This document shows positions 8,810-17,356 of a stretch of DNA of 40,532 nucleotides, one piece after another; the first letter of the stretch is position 1; each line of letters begins with the position of its first letter. The notes under the pieces were generated by a model. It had not been told where the DNA came from and did not search any database. It saw nothing but the letters and a program-made list of their open reading frames with translations. Location of the stretch: positions 1 through 40,532 of the forward strand of contig QKJP01000033.1 of NCBI GenBank assembly GCA_003249255.1, written 5' to 3'. This stretch comes from Bacteroidales bacterium (lineage in GTDB: Bacteria > Bacteroidota > Bacteroidia > Bacteroidales > Marinilabiliaceae). The position numbers and the translations under genes are program-made.

Positions 8810-9166
8810 CTAAAATTTCACTTCTTTAGATAATATTTTTTCAACAGTAAAAGAGATGATTACCCCATAAAATGCATTGACAGGAATTAAAATTCCAAAT
8901 AATAACCAGTAAGGCATTCCAATGTAAGCATCGAAAAGAATAAACAAACTGCCGACAATTGATCCAAGAACAGCTCCTCGAAGGGCCCAGTGAATTTTCC
9001 AGGTTGAGATTCCAATTACCAATCCCATTAAAGTTCGGTGGGCAAGTATGTTTGCAACATGAATGCCTGACGGATTTTCGATTAACCCCAATAAAATACC
9101 TCCACCCCAACAGCTAATGCCTAGGGTAAGTCCGGTAATACTTGCAATAATTATTCTTTTTGTCAT
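8810..9166 (-). CDS. Small multi-helix inner-membrane protein, unknown function
   Basis: The product has 118 residues from the ATG at 9166 (MTKRIIIASITG). A longer reading from 9214 adds 16 residues without membrane character and is less likely. About four hydrophobic helices are visible, with glycine-rich stretches (GISCWGGGILLGL, LRGAVLGSIVGSLF, LLFGILIPVNAFYGVIISF). I do not recognise a named family. It is the first gene of the minus-strand run that leads into fetA, so a link to that transporter is possible but unproven. Confidence 0.7.
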   Translation of the reverse strand: MTKRIIIASITGLTLGISCWGGGILLGLIENPSGIHVANILAHRTLMGLVIGISTWKIHWALRGAVLGSIVGSLFILFDAYIGMPYWLLFGILIPVNAFYGVIISFTVEKILSKEVKF

Positions 9167-9292
9167 AGTATTATGATTTATGTTGCGTGAAACTTGCAAT
9201 ACAAAAATCAACAAATATGACTAAAGAAATTTATACGTATTCCTGATGTTTTTATACAAATTCAGGTTTGATTATCCCTTGCCTATAAACGA

Positions 9293-9324
9293 GAAAAACC
9301 GATTCAAATTAAATCTGAACCGGT
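9293..9324 (-). terminator. Terminator after the small T9SS cargo gene
   Basis: On the minus strand, ACCGGTTCA pairs with TGAATCGGT (one G-U pair) around a 9-base loop and is followed by TTTTTC. It lies 24 bases past the stop at 9348 and separates that gene from the fetA group. Confidence 0.75.
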
Positions 9325-9347
9325 CAATTTCTAGTTAACAAAATTTT

Positions 9348-10184
9348 TTATTTTTTGATAAGCTTAATGGTCGAAACTGTTCCGTTTGTATCGGTAATAT
9401 TAACTAAGTAAGATCCATTTGCTAAGTTGCTGATGTTTACATTCACATCGTTTTTTCCATTAATTGTCGATGAAGCAACAATTTGCCCGGCAATATTTGC
9501 GATTACATATTTAGCAATGCCGTCTGTGTTGGTTAATGTAAATTCACCGCTTGTTGGATTTGGAAATGCCTTTACACTAGAAGTCGTACTTTCTTCAACG
9601 CTTGTTGGTACATCTTGTCCTGTTTTCTCAATTTTTAATGCTGATACGTTAAATTGTGGACCTCCGCCACTTTTGTTAAATCCAATACCAAAAGTCATTG
9701 AAGTACTTGTAGCAACAAAGCTCTTGGTATACTCAGTCCACTTACCATAGGTATACTCAGAATCTGCCATTTCATTTGCATTTACAGTAGCATCAGCAGG
9801 TACATTGTTTGCGTTAGTATCCCATCCGGCAATAGTCATGTTGATTTTGTTATTTTGCACCATTGCATTAACAGTAACGGTGTATGTCGCATTAACAGTT
9901 AATCCATCAGTAGTATACGTAAACCAATAATCTACATTAGCCGTAGCTTGTTGTAAAATTAGACTATTTACTTGTTCCCAACCTGCTTTATATGGAACTG
10001 TTAAAACATCACCGGTTGCATTGGTGAACGAAAAGCCATCAGGTAAAGTTTCACTGGTGTAATCAGTGGTAAGTGTCCAACCTTCATGTGCATCTGTGGC
10101 GGCCCAGTTAATGTCTAATAGTTGTGCCTGGATACTTGGAATCAGACCTAGTAAAATTAAAAGAATAGAAGTAAATTTTTTCAT
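9348..10184 (-). CDS. Secreted beta-sandwich protein with T9SS type A sorting domain
   Basis: This 278-residue exported protein has a signal peptide ending at PSIQAQ (about residue 20). Residues about 22-190 are predicted to be a beta-sandwich of the galactose-binding/CBM-like kind, with DINWAATDAHEGWTL at the start and alternating strands throughout. No catalytic motif is seen. Residues about 205-278 form a T9SS type A sorting domain (VKAFPNPTSGEFTL, then LANGSYLVNITD). It may bind a polysaccharide or a surface partner. Upstream on the same strand, across a 615-base gap, is a TPR-TM-HTH regulator that could control it. No exact -7 box is visible upstream. Confidence 0.7.
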   Translation of the reverse strand: MKKFTSILLILLGLIPSIQAQLLDINWAATDAHEGWTLTTDYTSETLPDGFSFTNATGDVLTVPYKAGWEQVNSLILQQATANVDYWFTYTTDGLTVNATYTVTVNAMVQNNKINMTIAGWDTNANNVPADATVNANEMADSEYTYGKWTEYTKSFVATSTSMTFGIGFNKSGGGPQFNVSALKIEKTGQDVPTSVEESTTSSVKAFPNPTSGEFTLTNTDGIAKYVIANIAGQIVASSTINGKNDVNVNISNLANGSYLVNITDTNGTVSTIKLIKK

Positions 10185-10798
10185 GTAACTCGTTTTTTAG
10201 AATTAAAAATACACCTAAATGTTCCGGAAATTTGGTTATGTAATTTTAACCATTTTTAACAAGATGTAAAAGGGGGGTGAAATCTCCTTGGAATATAATT
10301 TTAGGGGTTGCATTTTGAATTGCAGTAGTGGTAAAAAACAGATTAATAGAGTGTTGTGTTTGTTGTGTTGGGGTGTATTAAAGGTAAGTTCAGAAGGTCG
10401 TTGTCTAGTGTTTGTCAAGCTTGAAATATTTAAAGGCTATGCTTTGTTTAGGATGATAGAATGATTAATGTTAAAAACATTTAATTTTATTTATAAAAAT
10501 TAATTGAATATCCGTAATTACACCTAATTCAACAATGCCAGGCAGAACGTCAAAAACTTTCCACACAGAAACGCAGACCTGCCCGATGCAGGTGGGGAAA
10601 CTGAGTTTTATAGTTTAACTACATAACCTCTGTTCTGTTGTGTCTCCCTGTGTTAAGATAATTACGCATAAAATCGGTTATACTTTATTTTCTCCTTATC
10701 GGGTTTAATTCTAGTAGAATATAAGGTAGTTAAGACTAAAAAATACTGTAATGATCATTTTACCTAACAACCTGGTCGTCTACCCTCTGATGACCTTT
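10185..10798. other. Long intergenic region carrying repeat copy B
   Basis: About 615 bases without a supported gene. A 60-codon ORF at 10236-10418 has no family features or ribosome-binding site. The right half holds the dispersed repeat copy B. The left half is probably the promoter region of the secreted gene at 9348-10184. Confidence 0.5.
10531..10674 (+). repeat. Dispersed imperfect palindromic repeat, copy B
   Basis: The plus strand runs AATGCCAGGCAGAACGTCAA, then CACACAGAAACGCAGA, a GC-rich insert (CCTGCCCGATGCAGG), ACATAACCTCTG, TGTGTCTCCCTGTGTT and ATTACGCATAAAA. The same block order is found in copy A on the opposite strand and in copy C. The ending GTGTTAAGATAATTACGCAT is close to the end of copy A. 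Confidence 0.6.
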
Positions 10799-12400
10799 CT
10801 AAATAGAAGTGATGTAATCATCCAAACTATCCGTTTTGCTTAGGTTAATTTTCTTTCTTAAGCGATAGCGTGAAGTATGTACACCATGAAGGGAGATGTT
10901 AAGGATTTGAGCTATTTCGTTATTGTCTAATTTTAAGCGAATTAATGAGCAAAGTTTTTGTTCTGAGCCGGATAGATTATCATGCTTTTCTTTTAAAGCT
11001 GTAAAAAACTCATTATTTAGTTCCAAAAAACGTTTATTAAAGCTGTCCCATAAATTTTTACTTTGGATTAAATGCTTTTTTTCCAGGGTTTTAGACTTTG
11101 ATTTATCCATTTCGCCAATTATTTCAAGTAAATCTTTTATAACCTGATCCTTTTCAATTATTTGTAAGGTACAGGCAGTTAATTCTTTACTTTTAACTTT
11201 AATAACGGTTTCGTGTTTTTCTTTTTCAAAATCTTTTTGAAATCGAAGTTTCTTGAGTTTGTTTTTTTGTTGAACGAAGATGAAAGTCAGTAAACTAATA
11301 ACAATTATGGTAATGACACTGATGGTTAAAAAAAGCTGTGTTCTTTCTTTTTTCGAAATGGTTTCATTTTGTTTTTCAATGATGCCTTCATTCTCCAGTA
11401 GCTGTTCTTTGTAATCAGTACTAATTTTGAATAGTTTATTATTTCGTGAATTAGTCACATTAAAGAGGCTATCCATACTCCGTTTGGATTGATAGATGAG
11501 TTCAAAGGCTTTTTCGTGTTCTTTTTTAGCCGAATAAAGCAAAGCAAGAGACTCCAGGATACTTGGTTTATAATCTAAAAAGACTTTTCTTTTTTCTAAA
11601 GTTTGCAGGCTTTTAGAATAGTAAAAAATCGCGCTATCCGGTTGATTTGTTTTAGATTTTAAATCTCCTAAATAGCTTAGATAAACTACCTGGTAGGGGT
11701 CAAAACCATCTAAAAAGAAATCTTTGATTTTATATAAATGTTTAGTCGCTAGGTTTATCTGGTTTGTTTTTAAGTAGATAAGCCCTTTGTCAGCTTCTAC
11801 ATACGCTAAAAGCTTTTTATTGTTGTAAAGTAGCTTGCACGAGTCCAGATATTGTAAGGCAGTGGGGAAGTCTTCCTTATTCCGGTAAAAAAAAGATAAT
11901 GCAAAGTAACAATGGGCAATTTCCATGGTATCTGCTTTTTGTTGTTCAACAAACTTTTTTGCTTGTTGCAGAGCTTTTTCTTGAAAGCGTAAAGTCAACT
12001 CATCCTTATTGTAAATGTTAAACAGAATTCCAAATGTTCTATTGATTCGAATGTTTAATGGATCTTTGAGTTTAGCTTCAAAAAGTTCAGCAGCTTTCCA
12101 TAAATATTCAAAAGCTTCTTCGTATTTTCCTTGGTAACGTTCAATGTCTGATAATTCGAGAAGGCAAATGGTGGCCAAGGTGGTATCTTTTTGTGAACTA
12201 TATAGGATGAATAATTCCGAAGCTTTTTGGTAAGACGAATCTGGTTGTGATCTGTTTGGTTTATAATTCTCATTTAATTCATTCAGGTATAGTTTTGAGA
12301 TTGGATTGGCAGCTTTTGTAATTCCCGGAAAAGCAAATGAGTAAGCCATGGTGATGGCAAAAAAAACGAATGGCTTTTTAATAAGTTGAGTAATTGACAT
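10799..12400 (-). CDS. TPR-TM-HTH membrane-tethered regulator (paralog 1)
   Basis: The product has 533 residues from the ATG at 12400 (MSITQLIKKPFVFFAIT). The 29 residues encoded further upstream lack signal character. A signal peptide is followed by tetratricopeptide-like helical repeats to about residue 340 (KYEEAFEYLWKAAELF, DFPTALQYLDSCKLLY, QPDSAIFYYSKSLQTL). Residues about 353-378 are a transmembrane helix. Beyond it lie a coiled coil and a C-terminal LuxR-like helix-turn-helix (NNEIAQILNISLHGVHTSRY). The layout predicts exported TPR repeats and cytoplasmic DNA binding in one chain, with no phosphorylation domain. It is closely similar to the protein at 17357-18955 and more distantly to that at 38162-39688. 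Divergent from the alkylation-repair gene; the next gene downstream is a secreted T9SS cargo. Confidence 0.82.
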   Translation of the reverse strand: MSITQLIKKPFVFFAITMAYSFAFPGITKAANPISKLYLNELNENYKPNRSQPDSSYQKASELFILYSSQKDTTLATICLLELSDIERYQGKYEEAFEYLWKAAELFEAKLKDPLNIRINRTFGILFNIYNKDELTLRFQEKALQQAKKFVEQQKADTMEIAHCYFALSFFYRNKEDFPTALQYLDSCKLLYNNKKLLAYVEADKGLIYLKTNQINLATKHLYKIKDFFLDGFDPYQVVYLSYLGDLKSKTNQPDSAIFYYSKSLQTLEKRKVFLDYKPSILESLALLYSAKKEHEKAFELIYQSKRSMDSLFNVTNSRNNKLFKISTDYKEQLLENEGIIEKQNETISKKERTQLFLTISVITIIVISLLTFIFVQQKNKLKKLRFQKDFEKEKHETVIKVKSKELTACTLQIIEKDQVIKDLLEIIGEMDKSKSKTLEKKHLIQSKNLWDSFNKRFLELNNEFFTALKEKHDNLSGSEQKLCSLIRLKLDNNEIAQILNISLHGVHTSRYRLRKKINLSKTDSLDDYITSI

Positions 12401-12563
12401 GATATAAAGATAATTGAATTGTTTTGGAGAGAAAATAACGGATGAATTTTCTAAGGCAGATGCCGGTTTAATTACAGAACTCAACAATCAGTGAGGATTG
12501 CTATCCAACATTCTTTTTGATTTCTTGTTTTGTTAATGTAATCATCACAAAAAAGTTTTGTTA

Positions 12564-13406
12564 ATGAAAAAGCCTTCGCTTCCTCTTGCTGCGAATTCCA
12601 TTCAAAAAGGAATTCCTTTAAAATATGTGCTTGATAAACCAGCCGTTAATCAACTAGCCAAAAATATCAAGATGGTTTATAAAGCGTTTGATGATCAGGA
12701 GTTTGTGCTTGAAGTGTTGAGTGATTTACAAGCCCTTACTTTAAAGGAAAGGGCTGATTGTATTGCAAAAGCTTTAAAAAAGTACTTGCCAAATAGCTAT
12801 TCTGCAGCAATTGAGATTCTGTTGGCATCTTTAACCCCTCCGCTGACCCAGACAGAGAATAACAGTTTGTCGGGGATGTTTTACATGCCGCACAACAGTT
12901 TCATCGAGCATTATGGGTTAGATATTGAGTATAATGGAGGTGTAGATCCTTATGAAATTTCGATGAATGCTCTTTATGAGTTAACTAAGCGATTTACTTC
13001 TGAGAACTCCATCCGTACTTTTATCATCGACCAACCACAACGAACTTTTGATATTCTTTATCAGTGGATGAGTGATGTTGATCCCCATGTGCGCAGGCTT
13101 TGCTCCGAAGGAACACGCCCTCGTTTACCCTGGGCTAGTCGAATACCTGATTTGGTGAAAGATCCTTCTCCATCTTTTCCAATTTTGGAACATCTAAAAA
13201 ATGATCCGGAATTGTATGTTCGGCGTAGTGTAGCAAATCATATCGGTGATATAGCAAAAGATCATCTTGGTTTGGCATTGAATTTTTGTGAAAATTGGTT
13301 GCCGGATGCTACTGGTGAATTGAAATGGGTCATTCGACACGCTTTAAGGTATCCTGCCAAAAAAGGAGTGGAGAGAGCGTTGCAAATTAGAACTCGTGCA
13401 AAATAA
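12564..13406 (+). CDS. AlkC/AlkD-type DNA alkylation repair protein (HEAT-like)
   Basis: The product has 280 residues from the ATG at 12564; a TTG two codons earlier is a less likely start. The protein is all-helical and should remove alkylated bases (N3- or N7-alkylpurines) from DNA. Diagnostic segments are VRRLCSEGTRPRLPW (from about residue 176) and the following LEHLKNDPELYVRRSVANH and IAKDHLG. These belong to the HEAT-like repeat DNA glycosylase superfamily, and I judge them closest to AlkC (COG4335-like). It has its own plus-strand transcript, facing away from the TPR regulator and converging on the DUF4914-like gene. A 12-base direct repeat (GTTTTGTTAATG at 12527 and 12555) lies just upstream and overlaps the start. 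Confidence 0.82.
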   Translation: MKKPSLPLAANSIQKGIPLKYVLDKPAVNQLAKNIKMVYKAFDDQEFVLEVLSDLQALTLKERADCIAKALKKYLPNSYSAAIEILLASLTPPLTQTENNSLSGMFYMPHNSFIEHYGLDIEYNGGVDPYEISMNALYELTKRFTSENSIRTFIIDQPQRTFDILYQWMSDVDPHVRRLCSEGTRPRLPWASRIPDLVKDPSPSFPILEHLKNDPELYVRRSVANHIGDIAKDHLGLALNFCENWLPDATGELKWVIRHALRYPAKKGVERALQIRTRAK

Positions 13407-13735
13407 TTTATTTTAAAGATTGAAGTTATTAATGTGCTGATGTGCTAATTTTACATGCTTATTTTTAGATATTAACTTTGGTGTATAGCACCATATCTAA
13501 ACAACTAACCATTCTTGTTAGATAGAAGAAGGGTATAGGATGGATGTGTTAGAAAAAAATAAAATTTGTAAGAGCAGATAAGCTTTGTGTCTCTGTCCAT
13601 TAGCGGTATGTATATTTAGTTTTAATACTTGATTCTCATATCATGGTACTATTATAAAAAATCCCGGTCTCAATAAAGAAACCGGGATCTTAAGCTATTT
13701 AGAAACCTTTAAAAGGTTCATATTTTTAATAAGGC
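13407..13735. other. Convergent intergenic region
   Basis: A 329-base gap between two converging genes. It contains the terminator of the minus-strand gene (13655-13688). The remainder shows no gene. Confidence 0.5.
13655..13688 (-). terminator. Strong terminator after the DUF4914-like gene
   Basis: On the minus strand, ATCCCGGTTTC pairs with GAGACCGGGAT (one G-U pair) around a short TTTATT loop and is followed by a run of T. It lies about 50 bases past the stop at 13736. Confidence 0.85.
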
Positions 13736-15661
13736 TTACTCTTCAATTTTCTTGAAAGAATAGTCGTACTCAAAGCTCATTGGTACAATTTTGTTGTACT
13801 CTTCGATAGTAGCATCATTTAAACAAGCTTCGATAATTTTACGGCCGGTTTCCATTAATTCTGGCTGTAAGTATTGTTTTAACTCAGACTTAAAGAAATC
13901 AGATAATTCTTTAGCACCTGCGTCGTAACCTTCAACACCAACTTCTGGTTGCTTGTAAACTTTTAATAAGTCTTGTGGGATAGAAGAACCTTCGATGGTT
14001 AAGTAGTTTAACTCGTAACCTAATAAAGGACATCTTGAATCCTGATACTGATCTTCGCGTAACTTAGCAGCACCACGACGAGTCATGTACTCACGCATTA
14101 ATAACTGAGGTTTGAAACCTACTTTCCAAGAACCAATGTGCTGGTTAGGAACTAAAGTAAATGTTGTACGAGGCGTATCGATGATTTGCTTTAATAACAT
14201 GTTAGCGTGGTCTACTTTTTTACCGGTAGCAAATGGCCAGTAAGAACCTACACCTTCACTTTGCATTCCACCATCACTTACGATAGATGGGTTTTTGTGG
14301 CCGCGAGGAGCAACTAAACGCCATAACCATGCAATTGCCGGAGGTAAGATGTGGAACATACCTGCGATACCGTAAGTAGGCTCACCTTTAGTACAAGATG
14401 GTGCACGTAAACCAAATGAACGAACGTCAACAGCAACCGGACGATCGATTACGTTTGGCATAATCTGACGAGGGATTACCACACGTGGGTTTGGACATCT
14501 TTTGCCAGGCTCGTCTTCGATGTGATCCCAGATAAGAGCTGTAGAATTTGCGTTAGCATCAATGTTTAAGAATAACAATGGTTTTGCAGGATTGATACAA
14601 GTCTTTTCTAATGTTGGATCATCACCATACTGGTTTACCGAGTCTACGCGTACGAACCATGAGTTCTCAGCATCTACGATACGTAATTTACCGTCATTCT
14701 TTTGTACTGATGGGTGACAGAAAGCCATATCATCAGCAACCGGGCGAAAAGCACACGATTTTGGTAAAGTGATGTGTTCTTTTTTACCTGTAACTAAGTT
14801 TTGACCTAATAATACTCCACCTTCCGGCTCACGTAAAATGTGCTGGTGTAACTCTGATTTACCACCACCAGAAGCACCTTCGTGCATGAAAGTAGTAATG
14901 TTATCGTAAGGAGAGATAGCTTCTACTGCCGAACAGTGAGCAGTTGTCCAGCCTTCTTTTTCGCCTTGTGTTAAGATAATACCGTAAATGCCTTTTTTAG
15001 CCGATGGACCAGGGTATAAGTTATAAGAATACAATTCGTGAACTTCGTCTGTACGGTTATGAACCACAACTTGCTTACCATTAAAATGAGTGTGGCGGAA
15101 TACAGGTGCTACGAAAATAGAAGACTTGATGGCTTCACCGTCTTTAAGTTCTTCTAACGAACGCATTTCTTGTAACATCGCTAACCCTAATGCAAAGAAA
15201 GCTGCGTTAGCAGGTGCAATGGCAATACCTAAAGACCCAATGCCTGCACGGCCTGCAAAGTAAAAGAAAACCGCTAAGTCTTGAGCTTTTAACCATTCGA
15301 AAGTTTCTGCCTGAACTCCTGAGAAGTCTGTTCCGAATTTTTCTTTATATGTAATTTTATCTGTTGGTTTATCGTCTGCAATAACCATTGTACCCGGATC
15401 GCGACGACGCATATAAGCCTCGGTGTAGTTTGCAGAGATACCATTTTTAACGCGGCGAACAACAGCTTCTGTATACATTCCTTTACCAGGAACATCGTAA
15501 GCCACCTCAAATTCTGAGTTTTCAATACCGTTTGTTGCAGCTGCCGATAGCTCTTCAGTGGTGTTGAAGTAAGTAACACTCTTTGCTTCGTTTAACAAAC
15601 TAGAGATGTTCTCAGGTAATTTGATACCTTTTTTGTTTAATACCTCAAATAATTCTTTCAT
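13736..15661 (-). CDS. DUF4914-like P-loop protein, possibly PEP carboxykinase-related
   Basis: The product has 641 residues from the ATG at 15661; a TTG two codons earlier is less likely. It appears cytoplasmic, with no signal peptide. I recognise it as a DUF4914-type protein. The central motif GASGGGKS (about 262-269, K268) is a P-loop of the kind seen in phosphoenolpyruvate carboxykinases and HPr kinases. Downstream motifs include DHIEDEPGKRCPNPRVVIPR and SDGGMQSEGVGSYWPFATGKK. A nucleotide-dependent kinase or carboxykinase-like activity is inferred from the P-loop only. The gene starts about 50 bases after the XRE-cupin regulator and is probably co-transcribed with it and regulated by it. 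Its codon use looks more uniform than that of its neighbours, which may reflect high expression. Confidence 0.7.
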   Translation of the reverse strand: MKELFEVLNKKGIKLPENISSLLNEAKSVTYFNTTEELSAAATNGIENSEFEVAYDVPGKGMYTEAVVRRVKNGISANYTEAYMRRRDPGTMVIADDKPTDKITYKEKFGTDFSGVQAETFEWLKAQDLAVFFYFAGRAGIGSLGIAIAPANAAFFALGLAMLQEMRSLEELKDGEAIKSSIFVAPVFRHTHFNGKQVVVHNRTDEVHELYSYNLYPGPSAKKGIYGIILTQGEKEGWTTAHCSAVEAISPYDNITTFMHEGASGGGKSELHQHILREPEGGVLLGQNLVTGKKEHITLPKSCAFRPVADDMAFCHPSVQKNDGKLRIVDAENSWFVRVDSVNQYGDDPTLEKTCINPAKPLLFLNIDANANSTALIWDHIEDEPGKRCPNPRVVIPRQIMPNVIDRPVAVDVRSFGLRAPSCTKGEPTYGIAGMFHILPPAIAWLWRLVAPRGHKNPSIVSDGGMQSEGVGSYWPFATGKKVDHANMLLKQIIDTPRTTFTLVPNQHIGSWKVGFKPQLLMREYMTRRGAAKLREDQYQDSRCPLLGYELNYLTIEGSSIPQDLLKVYKQPEVGVEGYDAGAKELSDFFKSELKQYLQPELMETGRKIIEACLNDATIEEYNKIVPMSFEYDYSFKKIEE

Positions 15662-15715
15662 GTTCAATTATTATTTTGTTTGTATTTATTTACATTCTCA
15701 ATAAACCACCATAGA

Positions 15716-16267
15716 TCATCCCACCGGCGGTGTTGAAACTAATATAATCTGGGATTCAAAATCCGATTTATTATAAATAATATGAGGTAGGTTGGCGTTG
15801 AAATAAAAACTATCCTTCTCTTTTAAAGTATAGCATTTCTCATCCATTTCGATTTGTATTTTTCCTTGCAAAACAAAAAGAAAAGTTTGTCCTGGATGAG
15901 TTATTGTAATCTCATTAGTGTTCGCATTTGGCTTTAGCTTTAGCAAATGGGTATCCATTTGCTTGTTCGGGCCATGATCAGACAAAAGATAGACGCTACA
16001 GCCGGATTCATTCTCTTTTAAAAGTGTAACTGAATCAAATTCTATTAATGGGCTGGTTGTTAACGCCTCATTTTCACCAATTAACTCACCTACAGTTGTA
16101 TAAAGGTTTGTTGCGATTGATTTAAGATGCGAAATAGAAGGCATGGCCTTGGCTTTTTCAATTTGAGATAAAGCACTGGAACTAATTCCAACTTTTTTGG
16201 CAAGCTCATTCAGCTGAAGACCTAAACTTTCTCTTTTACGTTTAATCCTTTCCCCTAGTCTTTTCAT
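15716..16267 (-). CDS. XRE-family regulator with C-terminal cupin domain
   Basis: The product has 183 residues from the ATG at 16267; a TTG two codons upstream is less likely. Residues about 5-60 form an XRE helix-turn-helix (LNELAKKVGISSSALSQIEK). Residues about 105-180 form a small cupin barrel (HPGQTFLFVLQGKIQIEMD, DSFYFNANLPHIIYN). Such proteins usually sense a small-molecule ligand through the cupin and control a neighbouring metabolic gene. The next gene downstream on the same strand is the DUF4914-like protein, so this is its likely regulator. An exact TATATTTG box at 16300-16307 and an inverted repeat at 16356-16377 lie upstream. Confidence 0.88.
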   Translation of the reverse strand: MKRLGERIKRKRESLGLQLNELAKKVGISSSALSQIEKAKAMPSISHLKSIATNLYTTVGELIGENEALTTSPLIEFDSVTLLKENESGCSVYLLSDHGPNKQMDTHLLKLKPNANTNEITITHPGQTFLFVLQGKIQIEMDEKCYTLKEKDSFYFNANLPHIIYNKSDFESQIILVSTPPVG

Positions 16268-16299
16268 TAACAAATCAACTCTTTGGTCTTAATCGGGGA

Positions 16300-16307
16300 C
16301 AAATATA
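16300..16307 (-). promoter_or_regulatory. Bacteroidota -7 promoter box for the XRE-cupin operon
   Basis: The minus strand reads TATATTTG, an exact match to the TAnnTTTG consensus, about 33 bases before the ATG at 16267. No clear -33 TTTG is seen at the right distance. Confidence 0.5.
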
Positions 16308-16355
16308 GAAAAAAAACTTTATTTATTTCTACTTAAGAAATTAAGCAAAACTTCA

Positions 16356-16377
16356 TTTTGTTAAAAGATTAACAAAA
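16356..16377. promoter_or_regulatory. Inverted repeat, candidate operator
   Basis: TTTTGTTAA and its exact reverse complement TTAACAAAA are separated by AAGA. The site lies about 50 bases upstream of the -7 box of the XRE-cupin gene. A dimeric XRE protein could bind here. The sequence is AT-rich, so chance occurrence is possible. Confidence 0.4.
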
Positions 16378-16785
16378 CATGTCTTAGTGTTTTATTTTTA
16401 ATGTTTATTTCAAAAAAACAGAAAATAAATATGTGTGAAGCTTGAAAATTTTTGGGGTATTGATTAAAAAAATGTGAAGTTTTAAGTTTTGGTAGCAACT
16501 TTAGAAGGTGTTTTGAAAACTATCTTCCCAGGTGCATCATCTATTTCTTTATAATTCACTGCTATTTTTTCATGATGTGTTTTAGACTATTTTTTTTCTT
16601 TTTTTCAGGAAAAATCAAATTTGATATGTCAGGCAGTATAGGGTTTTATTTGGGATGATTGTCTTTGGGAAAGGGAAGTAAAAAAACTAAACACGAAAAA
16701 AAATTGTTAAAATCTGTTAACCTTTTTACCTTGTACTGGAAAATTAGTTGAATACGCTTTAAAATTGGGGGAAAATAATAGAGCC

Positions 16786-17154
16786 ATGAATAAACTAGTG
16801 ATTTATATAGTGAATATTTTTTTGTTAATGATTTTATTAACAAATCATGCTGTTTTAGCAGAGAATCCTGAAGAACAAGATGTTAAAATTATTGTAAATG
16901 AAGGAAGTGTGGCTAAAAACGTATCAGAAGTTAACATTTATCCAAATCCATTTGTGAGGGATATTAATATTGATGCAAACATGATAGTTAGACGCTTGAT
17001 TTTTTGTACGATGGATGGATTAGTTGTAAAACATCAGCTTTTTAATGATGAGGCCATTACTCTTCCTACTGATGAATTATCAAGAGGAGCTTACATTGTT
17101 AAAGTAAGAACAGAAGATGGAAAATGGCATTCAAAAAGGATGAATAAGCAGTAA
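16786..17154 (+). CDS. Small exported protein made almost only of a T9SS sorting domain
   Basis: The product has 122 residues from the ATG at 16786; a TTG seven codons upstream is less likely. A signal peptide (LVIYIVNIFLLMILLTNHAVLA) is followed by a linker of about 25 residues. A type A sorting domain then fills the rest (VNIYPNPFVRDINI, LSRGAYIVKVRTEDGKW). There is no cargo domain. It may be a truncated remnant of a larger secreted protein, or a real small protein that uses the T9SS. An intact signal peptide, an uninterrupted frame and a downstream terminator argue that it is expressed. It converges on the TPR regulator at 17357-18955. Confidence 0.65.
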   Translation: MNKLVIYIVNIFLLMILLTNHAVLAENPEEQDVKIIVNEGSVAKNVSEVNIYPNPFVRDINIDANMIVRRLIFCTMDGLVVKHQLFNDEAITLPTDELSRGAYIVKVRTEDGKWHSKRMNKQ

Positions 17155-17279
17155 CTGATTCATAACTAGTTACAGGTAATTGTTGATTTGCATTGTTAAT
17201 TGCTGTTTAATCAACATGTTATTGTATTTTAATTTTCGCTTTAATCCATTTTAATTTTTCAATTCCTTAAATCTCATAT

Positions 17280-17309
17280 AAAAGGGCTTCTTTATTGAGA
17301 AGTTTTTTT
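17280..17309 (+). terminator. Probable terminator after the small sorting-domain gene
   Basis: CTTCT and AGAAG pair around a TTATTG loop. The stem is extended by G-U and A-T pairs and followed by seven T. It is weaker than the other terminators in the window. Confidence 0.5.
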
Positions 17310-17356
17310 AATTAAGGGTTCAATGTGAAGGTGAAATGGGTGTTTAGTTGTGTTTT

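Larger units (their letters stand above)
16268..16785. other. Divergent intergenic region with promoter and operator candidates
   Basis: About 518 bases between the XRE-cupin gene and the small sorting-domain gene. A minus-strand ORF at 16646-16843 is low-complexity and overlaps the latter, so it is not called. The region holds a -7 box and a 9-bp inverted repeat, listed separately. Confidence 0.5.

Noticed and set aside
10236-10418. 60-residue minus-strand ORF
   Set aside because: No family features, no ribosome-binding site and unusual composition; likely chance.
16646-16843. 65-residue minus-strand ORF
   Set aside because: Low-complexity, overlaps the start of a better-supported gene on the other strand.
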